Assembly: GCA_014529385.2 (NCBI GenBank)
Contig: CM043944.1
Coordinates: 93,283,476-93,347,475 of the forward strand
Direction: 5' to 3'
DNA from: Adiantum capillus-veneris
Taxonomy: Eukaryota; Streptophyta; Polypodiopsida; Polypodiales; Pteridaceae
DNA: 64,000 nt
Shown: positions 42,768 to 54,471 of the stretch, in pieces
How positions within the stretch are numbered: the stretch's first letter is position 1
Layout: each line of letters starts with the position of its first letter
Made by a program: the position numbers and the translations under genes
The notes under the pieces: model-generated
What the model was told of the DNA's origin: nothing
The model's database searches: none
What the model saw: the letters and a program-made list of their open reading frames with translations, nothing else

Positions 42768-42779
42768 TGGTATCCGAGC
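42768..42779 (+). other. Primer binding site of element B
   Basis: TGGTATCCGAGC, one mismatch to the initiator-Met type, one base after the LTR. Confidence 0.85.
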
Positions 42780-43456
42780 TATTTTTGGGGGGAGGCTAAA
42801 AGCGGCTCTACTTCTCTCCCACGTTTTGCAAACAACGACGTCTCCGTTGTGCAGCAAAAGAAGGCATGCACGTTCTTCCATGCGCAGTGCATGGAAAAAC
42901 AATGAGAGCCGACTGCGATCGCCCTATCTACGTCCTCCACGATGCACGACTAAGGCAAACTCGACGGCATCGAGGCTTCCATTAGTTGCGCGCATAGGAA
43001 GGCCCGCTTAACCCTTGCATGAAGGAGGGTTGAACCCATCCCATGAGGGAAGAGGCCAACATTTCACCATCAAGCTATTGGCCCTTGTTGTGTATAACAA
43101 GGAAAGATAGTCTACTTGTGTTGAAAGGAACTAAAAGGAAAGGGAAAGCTTCAAACTTCAAGGAAGTAGCTTCACCCTTTCTTTTGACTTCTTGGAGGAA
43201 AGCAAGTTTTTCTCCAAAAAAATATATCCCTCAGGGAGGTAGCTTCAAAGTGAAGAAAAGCCTTCACAAAAGCGACAAGTTATTGTGAAGAATCATCAAA
43301 GGTGTTCTTACAACGAACGACAAGTAAGCGCTCAAATTCTTGCAAGGCGAGGTTCGCATGCAACGCAAATTGCGGAGCATACAAAACACAAAGACTTCAA
43401 TTTCTCAAGGTACAGGTTGTTGTCTTTTTTCTCTCTTGCATTAATGTGTGTTTATC
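42780..43456 (+). other. Leader of element B
   Basis: About 680 bases before the gag ATG. Short ORFs (42745-43011, 43043-43288) show no domain and look fortuitous. Confidence 0.5.
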
Positions 43457-43984
43457 ATGGCCAATGAGGATATCCCACCTACACATACGTTTGATTTTGA
43501 GCACGTAGATCAAAATCAGGGCACCACGAGTGCTGCTGACACTAATATGCATGATGATAATGATCTAAGAGATCATGGGCTTGTAGATATGGCTTCTTTC
43601 AAGACTTTGAAACATCGCCAAAGCGTACTTGAAAGCAACCTCTCTGCACTCAATGCAAATTTTACCAATCTTACGGAGTTACTTGTGAAATTTATGAATT
43701 CACAAACGACTCAAGAAGCCACAAGTGGCATGGTTCAAGGGAACCAAGCTCGCACGACTCAACGAGTCCAAGAGATAAGTGTTGCAGAAGATGCAAAAGG
43801 TAGCAATGCATTACTTAAGAATATCACCATTCCAGAGTTTCACGGGGAAGAGTGTGATCGCAACAAGGATGCGGTCAATACGTTCTTACACAAATGGAGT
43901 GATATTCATAGATTGAGACACACCCCGGATATAAAGATAGCTGTGGAAACAAGTCTATCTCTTAAAGGCAAGGCCTATAAGTGA
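43457..43984 (+). pseudogene. Element B gag, N-terminal part
   Basis: ATG opens MANEDIPPTHTFDFEHV..., with a coiled-coil-like MASFKTLKHRQSVLESNLSA and the start of the Gag core (ITIPEFHGEECDRNKDAVNT, FLHKWSDIHRLRH, TSLSLKGKAYK), stopping at TGA where TGG or CGG would be expected (next residues WMTFPIDARPSSWAAFQASF). The remainder of Gag follows in truncated form (to about 44130) and again at 45340. Confidence 0.85.
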
Positions 43985-45335
43985 TGGATGACATTTCCAA
44001 TAGATGCCCGTCCTTCGTCTTGGGCTGCGTTTCAAGCTTCTTTCTCCAAAGAGTTTTTGGACTCCAATGAAGAAGATAATAATTGGTTAGCATGGGATGC
44101 ATGCCGCATGTCTGGCCTCTCTCTCACACATTACATTCATCTCCTAAATATTGTGTTGTAGAGGTTTTTCATATGGAAGAAAAGCACAAGTGTTGTGTGC
44201 CTACTTCAATGTGGCAGCCCACCTTTGGCCCCCATGATTTGATTCGCATGCATGGCACTATTAACGAAAAAAGTGTTTCTATTTTAGTGGATGATAGTGC
44301 AACTCATAACTTCTTGACTATAAGCTAGTCAAGAAATTGAAGCTTACACAGACTCCCTACTCTCACAAGTATGTGGTGGAGCAGATGTCTGGGAATGATA
44401 AAGAAGTATGGGACACGGTAGTTCAAGGGGTTGAGCTTATTGTTCAAGATCATACGATGACCCTTGACTTCCAAGTTATGAATATGGACCGTGCTGATGT
44501 AGTTTTAGGACGGGAGTGGCTGCATGTTTAGGAAACACATTGCTCACTAGTTATGAATACAACTCCTTATCCTTTATGGAAAACGGTAAACATGTGCTTT
44601 TGCTTGGTGAGAGAAACATACCATCTGCACCTCTTATATGTACAGTTGAGCTTTCTATTTTGCAGAAAGCAAATTTAATAGGTGAAGTCTTTTTGTGTTA
44701 CTGCTTGTCTCCAAGTCTTGTGGAATTCTCAAGAGCAAAGTGCAGTGAAATGGTATGCAAAGTGCAATGAATTCTACTGATAAACAAAGTGTTAACAGAT
44801 CTACCGAGCAAAGTGCTCTCAATTTCAATTCTATAGAGCAACGTGCAACTGTTGTAAAACAAACATTACAAGAATGACAAGATTCTCCATCCCAGCATAA
44901 TTCTAGTTTACTTTCTCCTTTTGCACGGCAAAAGCTAACTCACTTACTCACGGAGTATAGTGATGTGTTCTCAAGTGATTTACCCCCTACACGTGATGTG
45001 CAGCATGGCATAGATGTCTTGCCAGGCACTAAACCGGTGAGTAAACCACCTTATCGTATGAGTACTAAACAAGCCAAGGAGGTTGAGAGTCAGTTGGCTG
45101 ACTACCTTGCTCGTGGTTTCATTAGACCTAGAACTTTGCCTTGGGCATCACCAATTCTATTGGTAAAAAAGAAAGATGGTACTATGCGCATGTGCGTACA
45201 TTATCACGGATTAAATGCTATAACCATCAAGAACAATTATCCTCTGCCTCGCGTGGATGAGTTGCTTGATCAATCCACGGGGCAAGATACTACATAAAGA
45301 TAGATCTTCATTCAGGATACCACCAGGTGTGTCTC
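43985..45335 (+). pseudogene. Element B, first gag-protease-RT segment (internally deleted)
   Basis: SSWAAFQASFSKEFLDSNEE and GLSLTHY of Gag jump at about 44130 directly to [19 protein letters not shown]. The protease has ILVDDSATHNFLT (D-D-S) and the [10 protein letters not shown] motif. The PR-RT linker and RT follow ([54 protein letters not shown]) up to a decayed DLHSGYHQV, where the sequence switches back to Gag. The knuckle and C-terminal Gag are missing from this copy. Confidence 0.85.
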
Positions 45336-45895
45336 CTACTGCAAGACCTAGCACTCCGTCTTGGGCTGCGTTCCAAGCTTCTTTCTCCAAAGAGTTTTTG
45401 GAATCCAATGAAGAAGATAAGAATTGTTTAGCATGGGATGCATGCCGCATGTTTGGCCTCTCTCTCACACAGTACCTTTCGAAGTATCAGGAAATCATAT
45501 TAAAACTAGAAGGTCTAGATGAATTCCAAAAGATACGGGGTTTTAATAGGGGTCTTGACAAAGACTATCTTGACAAAGACTATAGTCTTCATGTCAAGAC
45601 CCAACATCCAAAAACCTTGGAAGAAGCCATCAGTCATGCGCAAAGATATGATGATGACCAAGAGAGGAAAGGAAATGTTCCCTACTCTAAGAATACTTTT
45701 GCTAAGAGCAATGTGGCTAAGAGACAATGGCGAGGTAGATCTCCCACATGTTCCAAGAGGAATAAGAGATAATCTACCTCTCCACACCCACAAGAGGCTA
45801 AGAAGCCTAAGCAATCACGAGATACTCCGCGTGGGTCTCTTAGCACTGCTGATTTTGATCGTGCAAAGAAACACAATTTATGTTTTAGATGTCTT
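45336..45895 (+). pseudogene. Element B, second copy of gag C-terminal region
   Basis: Restarts in Gag: SWAAFQASFSKEFLESNEED, GLSLTQYLSKYQEIILKLEG, GFNRGLDKDYLDKDYSLHVK, EEAISHAQRYDDD, then a basic linker and a stop at 45770-45772. The frame continues to [14 protein letters not shown] (about 45882-45923), a CCHC knuckle. This part exists once only and fills what the first segment lacks. Confidence 0.88.
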
Positions 45896-47260
45896 TTGGA
45901 TCAACATAACAAGAAAGATTGTCCTCTTTTGCAAGGCAAAGAAAAGGCCATGCACAGGGTGCAACGCCTGACATTAGATTCATCTCCTAAATATTGTGAT
46001 GTAGAGGTTCTTCATATGGAAGAAAAGCACAAGTGTTATGTGCCTGCTTCAATGTGGCAGCCCACCTTTGGCCCCCATAATTTGATTCGCATGCATGGCA
46101 CTATTAACGGACAATGTGTTCATATTTTAGTGGATGATGGTGCAAATCATAACTTCCTGAGTTATAAGCTAGTCAAGAAATTGAAGCTTACACAGACTCC
46201 CTGCTCTCACAAGTATGTGGTGGAGCAGATGTTTGGGAATGATAAAGAAGTATGGGACACGGTAGTTCAAGGGGTTGAGTTTATTGTTCAAGATCATACG
46301 ATGACCCTTGACTTCCAAGTTATGAATATGGACCGTGTTGATGTAGTTTTAGGACGGGAGTGGCTGCATGGTTTAGGAAACACATTGCACACTAGTTATG
46401 AGCACAATTCCTTATCCTTTATGGCCAATGGTAAACATGTGCTTTTGCTTGGTGAGAGAAACATACCATCTGCACCTCTTATATGTACAGTTGAGCTTTC
46501 TATTTTGGAGAAAGCAAATTTAATAGATGAAGTCTATTTGTGTTACTGCTTGTCTCCAAGTCTTGTGAATTCTCAAGAGCAAAGTGTGGTGAATTCTAGT
46601 AATGGTATGCAAAGTGCAATGAAATCTACTGATAAACAAATTATTAACAAATATAATGAGCAAAGTGCTCTCAATTTTGATTCTATAGAGCAACGTGCAA
46701 CTATTGTAAAACAAACATTACAGGAATTACAAGATTCTCCATCCCAGCATAACTCTAGTTTACTTTCTCCTTTTGCACGGCAAAAGATGACTCACTTACT
46801 CACGGAGTATAGTGATGTGTTCTCAAGTGATTTACCATGGGGTTTATCCCCTACACGTCATGTGCAGCATGGCATAAATGTCTTGCCATGCACTAAACCG
46901 GTGAGTAAACCACCTTATCGTATGAGTGCTAAAGAAGCCAATGAGGTTGAGAGTCAGTTGGCTGACTACCTCGCTCGTGGTTTCATTAGACCTAGCACTT
47001 TGCCTTGGGCATCACCAATTCTATTGGTAAAAAAGAAAGATGATACTATGCGCATGTGCGTAGATTATCGCGGATTAAATGCGATAACCATCAAGAACAA
47101 GTATCCTCTACCTCGAGTGGATGAGTTGTTTGATCAACTCCACGGGGCCAGATATTATACAAAGATAGATCTTCATTCAAGATACCACCAGGTATCTCCA
47201 AAACTGCCTTTAGAACACGGTTTGGTCATTTTGAATTTTTGGTTATGCCTTTTGGTCTAA
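45896..47260 (+). pseudogene. Element B, second copy of protease and RT N-terminal half
   Basis: 454 open codons from the knuckle through protease ([31 protein letters not shown]) and linker to RT ([56 protein letters not shown]). The frame shifts at about 47190 just before the FGLTNAP block. It is about 90% or more like 44133-45335 by eye. Active site D-D-G in place of D-[ST]-G. Confidence 0.9.
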
Positions 47261-47660
47261 CCAATGCTCCAGCTACATTTATGACACTCATGGATAGTGT
47301 CTTACGTCCTTATCTTGGAAAATTTGTTGTGGTTTTCCTTAATGACATTCTCATTTATAGTAAGACTGAAGATAAACACATAGAACACTTACGATTAGTG
47401 TTTGAACAGCTACCAGCTCTCACGTGTTGTATGCTAAGCAAAGCAAGTGCGATTTCTTTAAACCAGAGATACATTACCTCGGTCATGTGATCTCTTATTC
47501 TGGTATCAAGATGGACACTGACAAGGTCGTTGCCATTCTTCGATGGCCACATCCTAACACGGTTGAGGAGCTTCAAATATTTTTAGGCATGGCTGGATTT
47601 TATCGACAGTATATCCGTGACTTTGCCAAAATTCATTGTTCCTATGACGGATCAACTTAA
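47239..47660 (+). pseudogene. Element B RT C-terminal half
   Basis: [20 protein letters not shown], then the catalytic box [11 protein letters not shown], with Asn where the first catalytic Asp of the F/Y-x-D-D box is expected, so RT would be inactive. After a frameshift near 47425 it continues [20 protein letters not shown] and VEELQIFLGMAGFYRQYIRD. Confidence 0.9.
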
Positions 47661-48120
47661 AGCAAAAGGTAAGACCTTTTCTTGGAAAGAAGCCCAAAAA
47701 TGTAGTTTCGAACAGCTCAAGGTAGCTATAGCCACTGCTCCCATCCTAGCAGTTGTCGACCCACTTAACCCGTTTGTGGTAGAGACTGATGCTAGTGATA
47801 AAGCCCTTGGTGGGGTACTTCTCCATGATGGAAGACCTATAGCCTTTGAAAGTAAGAAGTTAGATAGAGCTCAACAGAATTATTCTATTTATGAGAGAGA
47901 GCTCTATGCCATAATTCACGCTTTACAAAAGTGGCGACACTATTTATATGGTGCCGAAGTTTTTGACCATGAGAGTATCAAATGGTTTACTACTCAAACA
48001 GACTTGAAGGGCCGTAAAGCTAGATGGGTAAAAATCCTTCAAGATTATGATTGTAAGCTATGATATCGCAAGGGGCGATATAATGTAGTAGCGGATGCAC
48101 TAAGTCGGATGCCTCAGATT
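47617..48120 (+). pseudogene. Element B RNase H
   Basis: FVVETDASDKALGGVLLHDG (Asp), YERELYAIIHALQKWRHYLY (Glu), then FDHESIKWFTTQTDLKGRKA where a TDH motif is reduced to FDH. A TGA at 48061 precedes YNVVADALSRMPQ, the usual end of RNase H. Confidence 0.9.
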
Positions 48121-49384
48121 AGTTCACTTGCTTTCATGTAACTAAAGAGTGGATTTTTGGAGTCATTACGTGCCAAGTGTACACAAGATCAATCATATGC
48201 AAAAGTGTGGAGTGCAGTTTTAAAAAGGGATCCCTCACACTCACATGTCTCTGAATAACCAGATCAACATGTCTCTGCATGCGCAGATAAAAGCTCCAAC
48301 ACACAGAGCTCCACCCCTACTCAGGAAGAGCTTAAGCAATGGAAAAAATTTTCCATTGATGATGGCTACTTACTCCAAAGGTAGAGTATGTGTGCCAAAG
48401 GACTCAGACACTAGGTGCCAAATCTTATTTGAGTGTCACGTCCAAGTGCTGATCGTCCAGGTATTCGTAAGACGTATGCCTTAGTTCGACGACAATTTTA
48501 TTGGCCGGGTTTACATCATGATGTTCAAGAGTACGTACTAAACTGCCAATAGTGCCAAGTTAATAAGGGAGAGCACCTCAAGGTAGGTGGCCTTTTACAT
48601 CCTTTAGAGATTCCACAAGGTAAGTGGGAGAGTATCTCTATGGATTTTGTAGTAGGACTACCTACTACAAATCGTGGCCATGATGCCATTTGGGTAATTG
48701 TAGACCGTCTCACAAAGAGGTTGATCTATTCCCACTAAGACTAAGGTTAAGATGCTGGAATTAGCACGGCTATTTGTATAGCATATATATAAACTCTACG
48801 GTCTTCCAGCTAGTATCATTAGTGACAGAGGTTGAAAGTTTGATAATCAATTCTGTAGAGCTGTGTTCCAAAAGTTGGAAACTAAAGTAAATCTAAGTAC
48901 GGCTGATCATCCAGAAACGGATGGTCAAACAGAAAGAGTTAATCAAGTGCTAGAGGATATGCTACAAGCGTACGTTAGCAAGAAGCAAATTAATTGGGAA
49001 GACTACTTACCTATATTGGAAATTTCATGTAATAGTTCAAAACATGTGACTCCAGGGTTTATCCATTTATGCTTTTGTATGGATTTCAACCTAGATCACC
49101 CGTTACGGTGGGGTTGGCTAAGGAGAAGATACAACAAGCGACGGATTTTCTCCAAGACCGCTTTTGACATGCTTCGAGTTGCTCGACAAAATGTTAAGCA
49201 AGCTCAAGATCGATATAAGAAGTACGCAGATGAGCATCGGCGTCTTGCTACTTTTGAAGAAAGAGACAAGGTTTTCCTTAAAGTTCCGGAGCATTCAGAA
49301 AATCTGAAGACGAGAAAAGTTGCTAAACTTTCACCATGCTATTGTGGACCGTTTACCATTTTCAAACGGTCAAGTGGCCTCTAA
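48121..49384 (+). pseudogene. Element B integrase
   Basis: A tether with stops, then ALVRRQFYWPGLHHDVQEYV and a damaged [10 protein letters not shown] (zinc-binding), [20 protein letters not shown] (Asp), [21 protein letters not shown] (Asp), ETDGQTERVNQVLEDMLQAY (Glu), INWEDYLPILEISCNSSKH and the C-terminal RVARQNVKQAQDRYKKYADE, LSPCYCGPFTI. Frameshifts near 48440 and 48725 and several stops. Confidence 0.9.
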
Positions 49385-49702
49385 ATTAGCTCTTCCAAAG
49401 CACTCATGAGTTCATCCTGTTTTTCATGTTAGCCGTTTACGAAAATAGCTAGGACAGAATGATAATGTCATTGACACAGGTGTGTTGGTTGACCTTATCG
49501 CACCGCCAAGCATTCCTCATGAGCCCGAAAAGATTTTGGATTCTCATGAGCTTTGCACCAGACATCATGTCAGACGACAAGTGTTGGTAAAATGGCTAGA
49601 TAGACCTGAAGAAGGTTCTACATGGGAGAATGTCTTCACACTTAAGAAACGTTTTCCTACGTTCTTTTTCGAGGACGAAAATTATTCTCCAAGGGGGGGT
49701 AA
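49385..49702 (+). pseudogene. Element B chromodomain-like end and polypurine tract
   Basis: DTGVLVDLIAPPSIPHEPEK, RRQVLVKWLDRPEEGSTWEN and VFTLKKRFPTFFFEDE: the VKW...STWEN pattern is the chromodomain signature at the end of chromovirus integrase. AAGGGGGGGTAA (49691-49702) directly before the 3' LTR is the polypurine tract. Confidence 0.85.
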
Positions 49703-49825
49703 TGTAAGGACATGGGTCTTATGGGCAAGGCCACCGGCACGGCCAGATAGTGTGTACGCTAGGGGGAGGCTATAAGATAGCACAGTTGGGTGGAGACTAG
49801 CACACGCATCACCACCGCCCTTTCA
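49703..49825 (+). repeat. 3' LTR of element B (123 bp)
   Basis: TGTAAGGACATGGGTCTT...CCGCCCTTTCA, seven differences from the 5' copy by eye, followed by the TSD aattc. Confidence 0.95.
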
Positions 49826-49830
49826 AATTC

Positions 49831-50127
49831 CATGACCAACATGTAAAAAACAAGGAATTTTAGAAGGGTGACTATGTATTAGTCTATACCATGAAACAAC
49901 ATTCCAAGAAACTTAAAAATCAAGGTAACGGTCTCTTTGTGATCAATGATATATTGCCAAGTGGAGCTATCCAACTCACAACATTAGAGAGAGAGGTAAT
50001 GTCTAATTGGATAAATGACTGCAAAATGAAAAATTATAGCCAACCTCTCAGAGCGAACATGGTAGAAAGGATACATTTAGCAAAGGAGCACAAAAAAGAA
50101 TCTCAAGAAGTCAAAGACCAAGCATAG
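49831..50127 (+). pseudogene. Element H integrase C-terminal domain
   Basis: Joins the end of 41787-42643 across element B (QLKQF / HDQHV): GDYVLVYTMKQHSKKLKNQG and PSGAIQLTTLEREVMSNWIN, the SH3-like integrase C-terminal domain in its usual position, ending in a Lys/Glu-rich tail at a TAG (50125). A stop at 49862-49864 lies upstream of the open part. Confidence 0.85.
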
Positions 50128-50129
50128 AA

Positions 50130-50619
50130 GGAAGAAAAATTACGTATTTTGAAGATGAAGAATAAACGGCCCCACCACCTCCTATCAATGTAGTTCAAGC
50201 TAAACAAACTTGGATTGGTGGAATGGATGTTTGAGTCAATGTATGGCTAGCGGATGGCACAAGGAAAAGAGCATTGGTGGATACCATAGCACATGTAAAT
50301 TCTATGCAATGTTTGACATACCTCAAAGTATCAGATTCAATGATTAAGACAACCAAGATTGAACTCAAAGTTGTAAACAAAGAAATAGGGACAAGCCAAT
50401 GTCTCAATTAATGTTGATGGAAACCACTACCCACATAAGTTTCATATCATGGTTGATATTGATCTCAACAAACAAATCATCTTGGGAGTTTTATGGATGC
50501 GCAGTTACAGAGTTGTTCCATATTGGAAGGATGACACACTTCATTATTATCGATGTGATCAATCTTATGTTACACCACTTGCGCAAACTAACCACATATG
50601 GATACACAAAAGGATTTAA
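50130..50619 (+). pseudogene. Retropepsin-like (aspartic protease) fragment downstream of H integrase
   Basis: The + frame reads TYFEDEE, stop, TAPPPPINVVQAKQTWIGG, stop, VNVWLADGTRKRALVDTIAH (ALVDTI resembling ALVDTG with the Gly lost), KTTKIELKVVNKEIGTSQ, then after a one-base shift at about 50399 INVDGNHYPHKFHIMVDIDL, QIILGVLWMRSY (the ILGxxW motif) and VPYWKDDTLHYYRC. That is the order of a retropepsin domain. It follows the integrase tail almost without a gap, whereas Ty3/gypsy order is PR-RT-RH-IN, so it is either another element's fragment or a rearrangement. Confidence 0.65.
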
Positions 50620-53124
50620 GTGACTCTAACAACAACAAAAATGCTCGATTCAATAGCCACACTACATGTCAGTAAACTCCAAAGCAATATACACAAAATT
50701 TGGATCAAGAAATTAGTGATGGCATCAAAACCAAGACAAATCTGCTTCAAATTACCAACAAAAGCGCTTCAAGGAATCAAAATCTTACAAATGGCTTCCA
50801 AAAGACAAGCCCCATAAAATGAACAAGCCAAATAATCTCACATGGATATGGAGACCAAAAACAACCAAGAAACAAACCATGTCGTAGACTCCAAACCACA
50901 AACTCAAGTGGATTCAGAAAGAAAAAACTAATAAAACAGTGGCGAGCACGCCCATTCAAACACAACCAAACCAACCAACTATTTTAGAACGGGCGGCTCA
51001 TCTTCAATTACTTTTGTTCCGGACGATGGACAAAAAAGGCAACCTCAACAGCAAAAGCCACTGAAAAATTGGTTTAGAACCCACATCTTGCACATCACAG
51101 TGTTTTTGACCATGCACATTGCATAAACCTTCCTTCGGGACAACTCACGATGGGAAGGGGGGAATAACAACAACACCTATAGTAGCTGATGCAGCACATT
51201 GCAAGATAATAGACTGCAAAATATTGAGAGATCATGTGTACAATGTATAAAGTTTGTTTGATGTTTTAAATTTTCATTTTTCTGACAGTTTTTAGCAAAT
51301 TTCTACTCTTATTTGGCAAGTATTGAGCCATATCAACAAATTTTGACGAACCAGATATTTAGAGCGAGAGTATGTACATATGAGTGTGAGGAATAATTTT
51401 GGCAAAATTTTTGTCCAAATAATAATTTTTTTTAATAATTTTTTTTTCATTTTAACCTAAAATGATCAAATTTAATAATCAGAGCCAAAAAATTTAGAAT
51501 CAAGTTCTAAAAACAAACACCAAATACTGAAAGCAAGAGCTTCAAGCATGAAAAATATAAGGTGATTTGGAACAAGTCTAATTTTGGGTCCACTTTAAAC
51601 ATACCAAATTTGCAAATTTGAGAACAAGTGATGACCAGATATCCAAACGATGAGGTCAGAGTCACAGATGATATGTCAAGGCAAGTGTGGCCAACGGAGG
51701 TAAGTATACAAGATGCACTTGGGGCAAATAGACTGCATTTTCAGTTAGCACTTTGAGAGAATGATAGAGAGAGAGCATCTATGACCTAGAGTACGTGCAA
51801 CATTCCTGCCTACTACACCCACCTCCAGACTCCACACACCACCATATTTCACATGTATGATCCTTATCAGTGCATGAACAACTTAGTATAGTCAAAACTG
51901 TACAAAATCTACCACAACAACTGTTTCAATCAAATCAAAAGCGAGAATCATCCAAACTGGCAAAGGGTCTTTGGGGGGGCTAACCAAGGCCAAATCCAAA
52001 AAGAATTATATCAGGCTAACCCTCTCGATGGGAAAAATAAAACCATGCAAAGGCAACTTGGATATTGGGTGAAACATGGATCACAATCCATGACCCCCAT
52101 CATCCATTTGCAAAGAAAAATTGGGTAAGAGTATGCTAAAAAAAACACCAACACTCTCATGCAATCACATAGCAAAAACACTGCAGAACATGGATCGTGA
52201 TCCATGTCCCCGTATCAGCTGAAAAGAGAAAATTGTTAGCACAATTGGATCAAGGTGCATTGAAGGAGATGTCACTCAAGTTTGGAATAGAATGGACAAT
52301 GCAATCAGTAAAAACCAGGAGAAACAAAAATATTAGTCTGCAAATGGTCAATTCCACCTATGGATGGAAAAATTGATTCAAACCCCAGAAAAAGTTCATC
52401 AACAGCTCAAGAAATGCATCTAGAAGTAACTCTACAAGTTTTGTCCAAAAAGGTGGTTGAACATGGATTGCGATCCATGACCCCCAGATGGAGTTTGACC
52501 ATAGTTCTAGTTAAAAAATGTTGCAATGGTTCTAAGTATGAAGTGTCATTTTTTTATTGTTTTATCATCTCAAGGGACTTTATAAGTCAGTGAAATCGAG
52601 AGTGCAAAAGATAGGAGCTTGAACAAATCAAAACACTAAAGGGAACTTGGTAACTTGTTTGACCAAACATATGCTTTAAAAAAAATTCTTAACAGTGGAC
52701 TCCAACTTGTTGGAAAGCCTAGAGTGTCCAAAACAGCTCAAAATCAGACACAACTCATTAGGTAGCTGGCGCTGGGGTACATCTTCAACTCCAAATCATC
52801 AACAAAGCCAGATGGAAAGCAGATTAATCACAATCAGAGATCTAAATATCCACCCAATAACATTTATGGCAAAGTCGAGCAAATTAGACCATAACTTGAG
52901 AACTTGGGGAAACAAGAAAAAGACTTTTCCAAGTTTAAAAGAACTTCATCAATGTGTTAGCATAGACTATAGGAACAAGTGCCCAACATTTCACCCCATA
53001 ATGTTGTTGAACATGGATAGCAATCCATGACCCCTTGATTATTGACTAAGCACAAACTACATCACCTAATCCAAAACATCAAGGATAATATGACCCCCAA
53101 GTCTCTAGACATTTGAACTTAAAA
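50620..53124 (+). other. Non-coding stretch with four hairpin motifs
   Basis: No domain-bearing frame on either strand; the short ORFs are weak. 51240-51620 is very A/T-rich. Four copies of CATGGAT-N4-ATCCATG lie at 52075-52092, 52189-52206, 52462-52479 and 53012-53029, three of them followed by ACCCC. If H has a 3' LTR it could be here, but I could not recognise its ends. Confidence 0.5.
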
Positions 53125-54471
53125 ACCCTTGCTAAAGAAGCTGACCAAATAGTTGAGAGAGAAGATGTCGAGCAGACAACAGCTTTGCCAAAGCAAACAA
53201 TCGATAAAGTGTTGCCAACAACACCTACAACCCAAAATACGGAGGAAGCTCAAGGTTAAGAGATTAAAAAAACTCCAATTGCACCTGAAGCACAACATGA
53301 TAACGGTACAATAGCGGAAGCAAAAGCCACAACAAAATTTGGCACCGCGGACCAACCTCAAGGGACACAACAAAAGCCCAGGTCACCCCACTCGCATGCA
53401 ATAGTAGATGAAGGGAGCCAATTGATAAAGTCTTTTGACATTGATGCAAATTTGAAACAAATCAAGCTATTATTTCAATGTCCAAGAGCAATCTACAACC
53501 TACGCGACTTGGAGGTGGAGGATACCAAAAGAGAGGCAGCTAAAGCAATTAAAGACAATCAAGAACTGCGACAAAAGATTGATAAATTACAAACAATGCA
53601 ATCACAATTTTAGTTGGAACTACAACGAGCACAAGAAAATGTTGCATATTACTACAAGGAAGCTCAAGCTTTTGATGAGGTAAATACAAATTTACAAGAA
53701 GAGCAACAAAACTTAGAGGAAGAGCTAGTCAAAGAAAAGCAAAAGGACGCCAAACTTGGAGGATCATATGCGGTTGTGAGAAAAACACCTACTCAGCTCC
53801 TAGACATGCAAGAGACACTAGCACTGGCAAGTACGTCAACAACACCACCCTTGTTGACACAAGAGCTAAAGGATCTAAAGGCCACCCTAGCTTAAGAGCA
53901 ATATGATAGACACATCATGACAACAAGGCATAAGGCCATTATAAAAGCAAAAGACGATGAAATTTCACAACTCCATGAAGAACGGCTGGCAAAGGCCAAG
54001 AAGGAGTTGGATGCTCAAAGCACCGCACATAAGGTGACACTACAACAATGCGATATGGCCATTAATCCCCTGAAAACCCATCTAGATATAGTCAAAGTTT
54101 CTTAGGTGACATGCCAGGAACATATTAGAATCGATCTTCCACCTCTCAACATGTCTAGCACTAGTATAGAGGAGGCCTTACTAGACTTTGAAGATACATA
54201 GGGCAAAGAAGCTCACGAAACTGCCGGAGGAGAAATTCAAAGGTGGATCTCCAAAGCGCATGATCCTTCACAAAAGGAATATTTGTAGTATGAACTCAAG
54301 GAACTCAAATCAACCTCACTTTTGATGATTACACCTGATGAAGTGGTAAAGAACCATCGGCATGATATGATTGCATTACCACTAATGAGACAAGAGGCTC
54401 TCTTGTGGAAAAGGAAAATGTTGCCCAGCATCGAACCCAACTACAAAGGGAATTACAAGAATGTCCCGTAA
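53125..54471 (+). pseudogene. Decayed coiled-coil reading frame
   Basis: One + frame of about 448 codons stays coding-like through about seven stops: EREDVEQTTALPKQTIDKVL, SHAIVDEGSQ, LKQIKLLFQCPRAIYNLRDL, then heptad-rich EAAKAIKDNQELRQKIDKLQ, NTNLQEEQQNLEEELVKEKQ and KAKDDEISQLHEERLAKAKK, later PDEVVKNHRHDMIALPLMRQ. Stops at about 53260, 53611, 53893, 54103, 54199 and 54286 are TAG or TAA in Gln/Glu-rich context. No known domain is evident. It may be an extra ORF of H (after IN) or of a separate element. Function unknown. Confidence 0.5.

Larger units (their letters stand above)
42644..49825 (+). mobile_element. Element B: 7.2-kb Ty3/gypsy chromovirus-type element with 123-bp LTRs
   Basis: LTRs 42644-42766 and 49703-49825 (TGTAAGG...CCTTTCA) are flanked by aattc (42639-42643, 49826-49830). 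PBS and polypurine tract are in place. The interior carries gag, protease, RT, RNase H, integrase and a chromodomain-like end, all with stops, and a duplication in which gag-PR-RT restarts at about 45340. LTRs differ at about 7 of 123 positions by eye, so the copy is older than N. Confidence 0.95.
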
